Assembly: GCA_964371305.1 (NCBI GenBank)
Contig: CAYJLA010000012.1
Span: 1 to 31,562, forward strand
Source: CAYJLA01 sp964371305
GTDB lineage: Bacteria > Bacillota_I > Bacilli_A > RFN20 > CAG-826
Length of the DNA: 31,562 bases
Direction of reading: 5' to 3'
A program made the position numbers and the translations under genes. The notes beneath the pieces were generated by a model, which worked only from the letters and a program-made list of their open reading frames with translations, searched no databases and had not been told where the DNA came from. Shown here one piece after another: positions 30,636 to 31,562 of the stretch (within the stretch, counting starts at the first letter, position 1; every line of letters starts with the position of its first letter).

Positions 30636-31562
30636 TTTAGCTTCCGTAATTGGCATGTCTTTATTAACTTATATAAACATGTCAAGTATACCAAGCAAGA
30701 TTCATAATCTAACTGTACCACCAGGAGATTTATCATCCAAAATAGAAATAGGATTTTCTTTTACTACATATAGAAGTGATTATATTAGCATTATTGTAAA
30801 ACAAAATAATGATTATTATGGAAGTAATTTCATATATATAGTTGAAAGAAAACTGCATAGGACTGGTGTAGCGTCTTCCTATGTTATAAATCTTGATAAT
30901 AAGAAACTAATTGAAGGCGAAAATACAGTTTCTTTTGATTGTTACGATAGCAATAATAATAAACTAACAAGCAAGACAATTGAGTTGTTAACGTTCATGC
31001 CTGGTAAAAATGTAATGGTTAGTCAAACTAATAAAGCGTTTGAATACCCATTTACAACATATAAGACTGATGAAAACGGATCACATGAATATTTTTATAA
31101 AGATAAGATTGTTTTTGAGCAAGCATATAATGAATACTATATGAATGGGTATAGAACTTTGTCATTTAACCATTTTTATATCACAAATGATACAGGAATA
31201 GATTTAAGTGATGCATCTGGATATATTGAGTTTGCAGACCCGAATGGATACTTTGCAAATTTTCCAAGAGGCAGCTCTGATTATATAGTCAAAATCCCTG
31301 TTGTAATATACAAATATAAATATGCAAATTTTCCATATCGTTATAAGTTAACATTTAAGGAATATCATTACGTAAATCCATTAACGTATGTCATTAGTAA
31401 ATATCAATATGGTACTTACATCAAAACAAAAGAACTATATCTGCCTAAATTTGCTTACAATGAGTTTAATAATATAGATGTTTCGATAAGGCTTGAAGGT
31501 GTTGGTATTTGTAAAAATAACTACACATATGACTATAAATTTATTTCTGTTTATCCATTTGT
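30622..31562 (+). CDS. unknown, probably secreted or surface protein, 3' partial
   Basis: Open frame of at least 313 codons running off the window, beginning MRIYNLASVIGMSLLTYIN, a short possible signal peptide or anchor. The rest is rich in Tyr, Asn and Ser with alternating hydrophobic residues, as in beta-sandwich surface proteins (for example GFSFTTYRSDYISIIVK and IPVVIYKYKYANFPYRYKL). No family recognised. The start is supported by AAGGA at 30608-30612, 9 bases upstream, and by overlap with the preceding HTH-like gene, so the pair forms one transcript. Phage-tail or surface roles are both possible. Confidence 0.7.
   Translation, partial: MRIYNLASVIGMSLLTYINMSSIPSKIHNLTVPPGDLSSKIEIGFSFTTYRSDYISIIVKQNNDYYGSNFIYIVERKLHRTGVASSYVINLDNKKLIEGENTVSFDCYDSNNNKLTSKTIELLTFMPGKNVMVSQTNKAFEYPFTTYKTDENGSHEYFYKDKIVFEQAYNEYYMNGYRTLSFNHFYITNDTGIDLSDASGYIEFADPNGYFANFPRGSSDYIVKIPVVIYKYKYANFPYRYKLTFKEYHYVNPLTYVISKYQYGTYIKTKELYLPKFAYNEFNNIDVSIRLEGVGICKNNYTYDYKFISVYPF

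Overview
The window comes from a very AT-rich, low-GC Gram-positive bacterium, most likely a Bacillota lineage close to the former Tenericutes (RF39, Acholeplasma or Izemoplasma-like gut bacteria). All genes read with the standard code. Tryptophans are TGG, and every complete gene ends in TAA or TAG, never TGA. UppP, GlmM and several lipoproteins point to a Gram-positive cell envelope rather than a wall-less cell. A run of 10 N at 5018-5027 shows this is a scaffolded draft assembly.

Left part (1 to about 10.6 kb) is accessory. It holds the 3' part of a DUF2075 P-loop helicase-like gene, then three lipoproteins, two of which (1958-2695 and 7524-8273) are divergent paralogues flanking a small island. 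Inside the island are a truncated copy of a membrane-protein gene with its promoter (3915-4045), a Thg1-like 3'-5' RNA polymerase (4085-4744), the fuller copy of the membrane-protein gene broken by the assembly gap (4855-5389), and a DUF6119/TIGR04141-family protein coupled to it (5394-7016). On the minus strand follow a PnuC transporter with a hairpin-rich leader and an orphan type IV pilin-like protein. A small lipoprotein closes this part.

Middle and right parts (10.6 to 29.6 kb) are mostly housekeeping. They comprise uppP; a yybP-ykoY manganese riboswitch driving a P2-type cation ATPase; tRNA-Val; an operon of a 4-TM/DUF2188 protein, pgpA-like phosphatase, cdaA, glmM and a Nudix hydrolase; an RDD protein, deoD and a degenerate NERD-like protein; tRNA-Gly on the minus strand; gltX with a diacylglycerol-kinase-family gene; a 671-residue membrane protein with a Cys-rich hexapeptide repeat; thymidine kinase; and two tandem CNNM/CorC-type transporters followed by a short-chain-dehydrogenase-like gene. 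A convergent guanylate-kinase-like gene and a small HTH-like protein coupled to a secreted protein that runs off the window finish the sequence.

Two genome-level habits stand out. Many genes have a TATAAT box only 6-10 bases before the start codon and no Shine-Dalgarno sequence, which suggests leaderless mRNAs. Many operon-internal genes start within a few bases of the previous stop without a recognisable SD, implying translational coupling. The most unusual content is the Thg1-like / DUF6119 / DUF2075 neighbourhood, and the structured RNA leader in front of pnuC.
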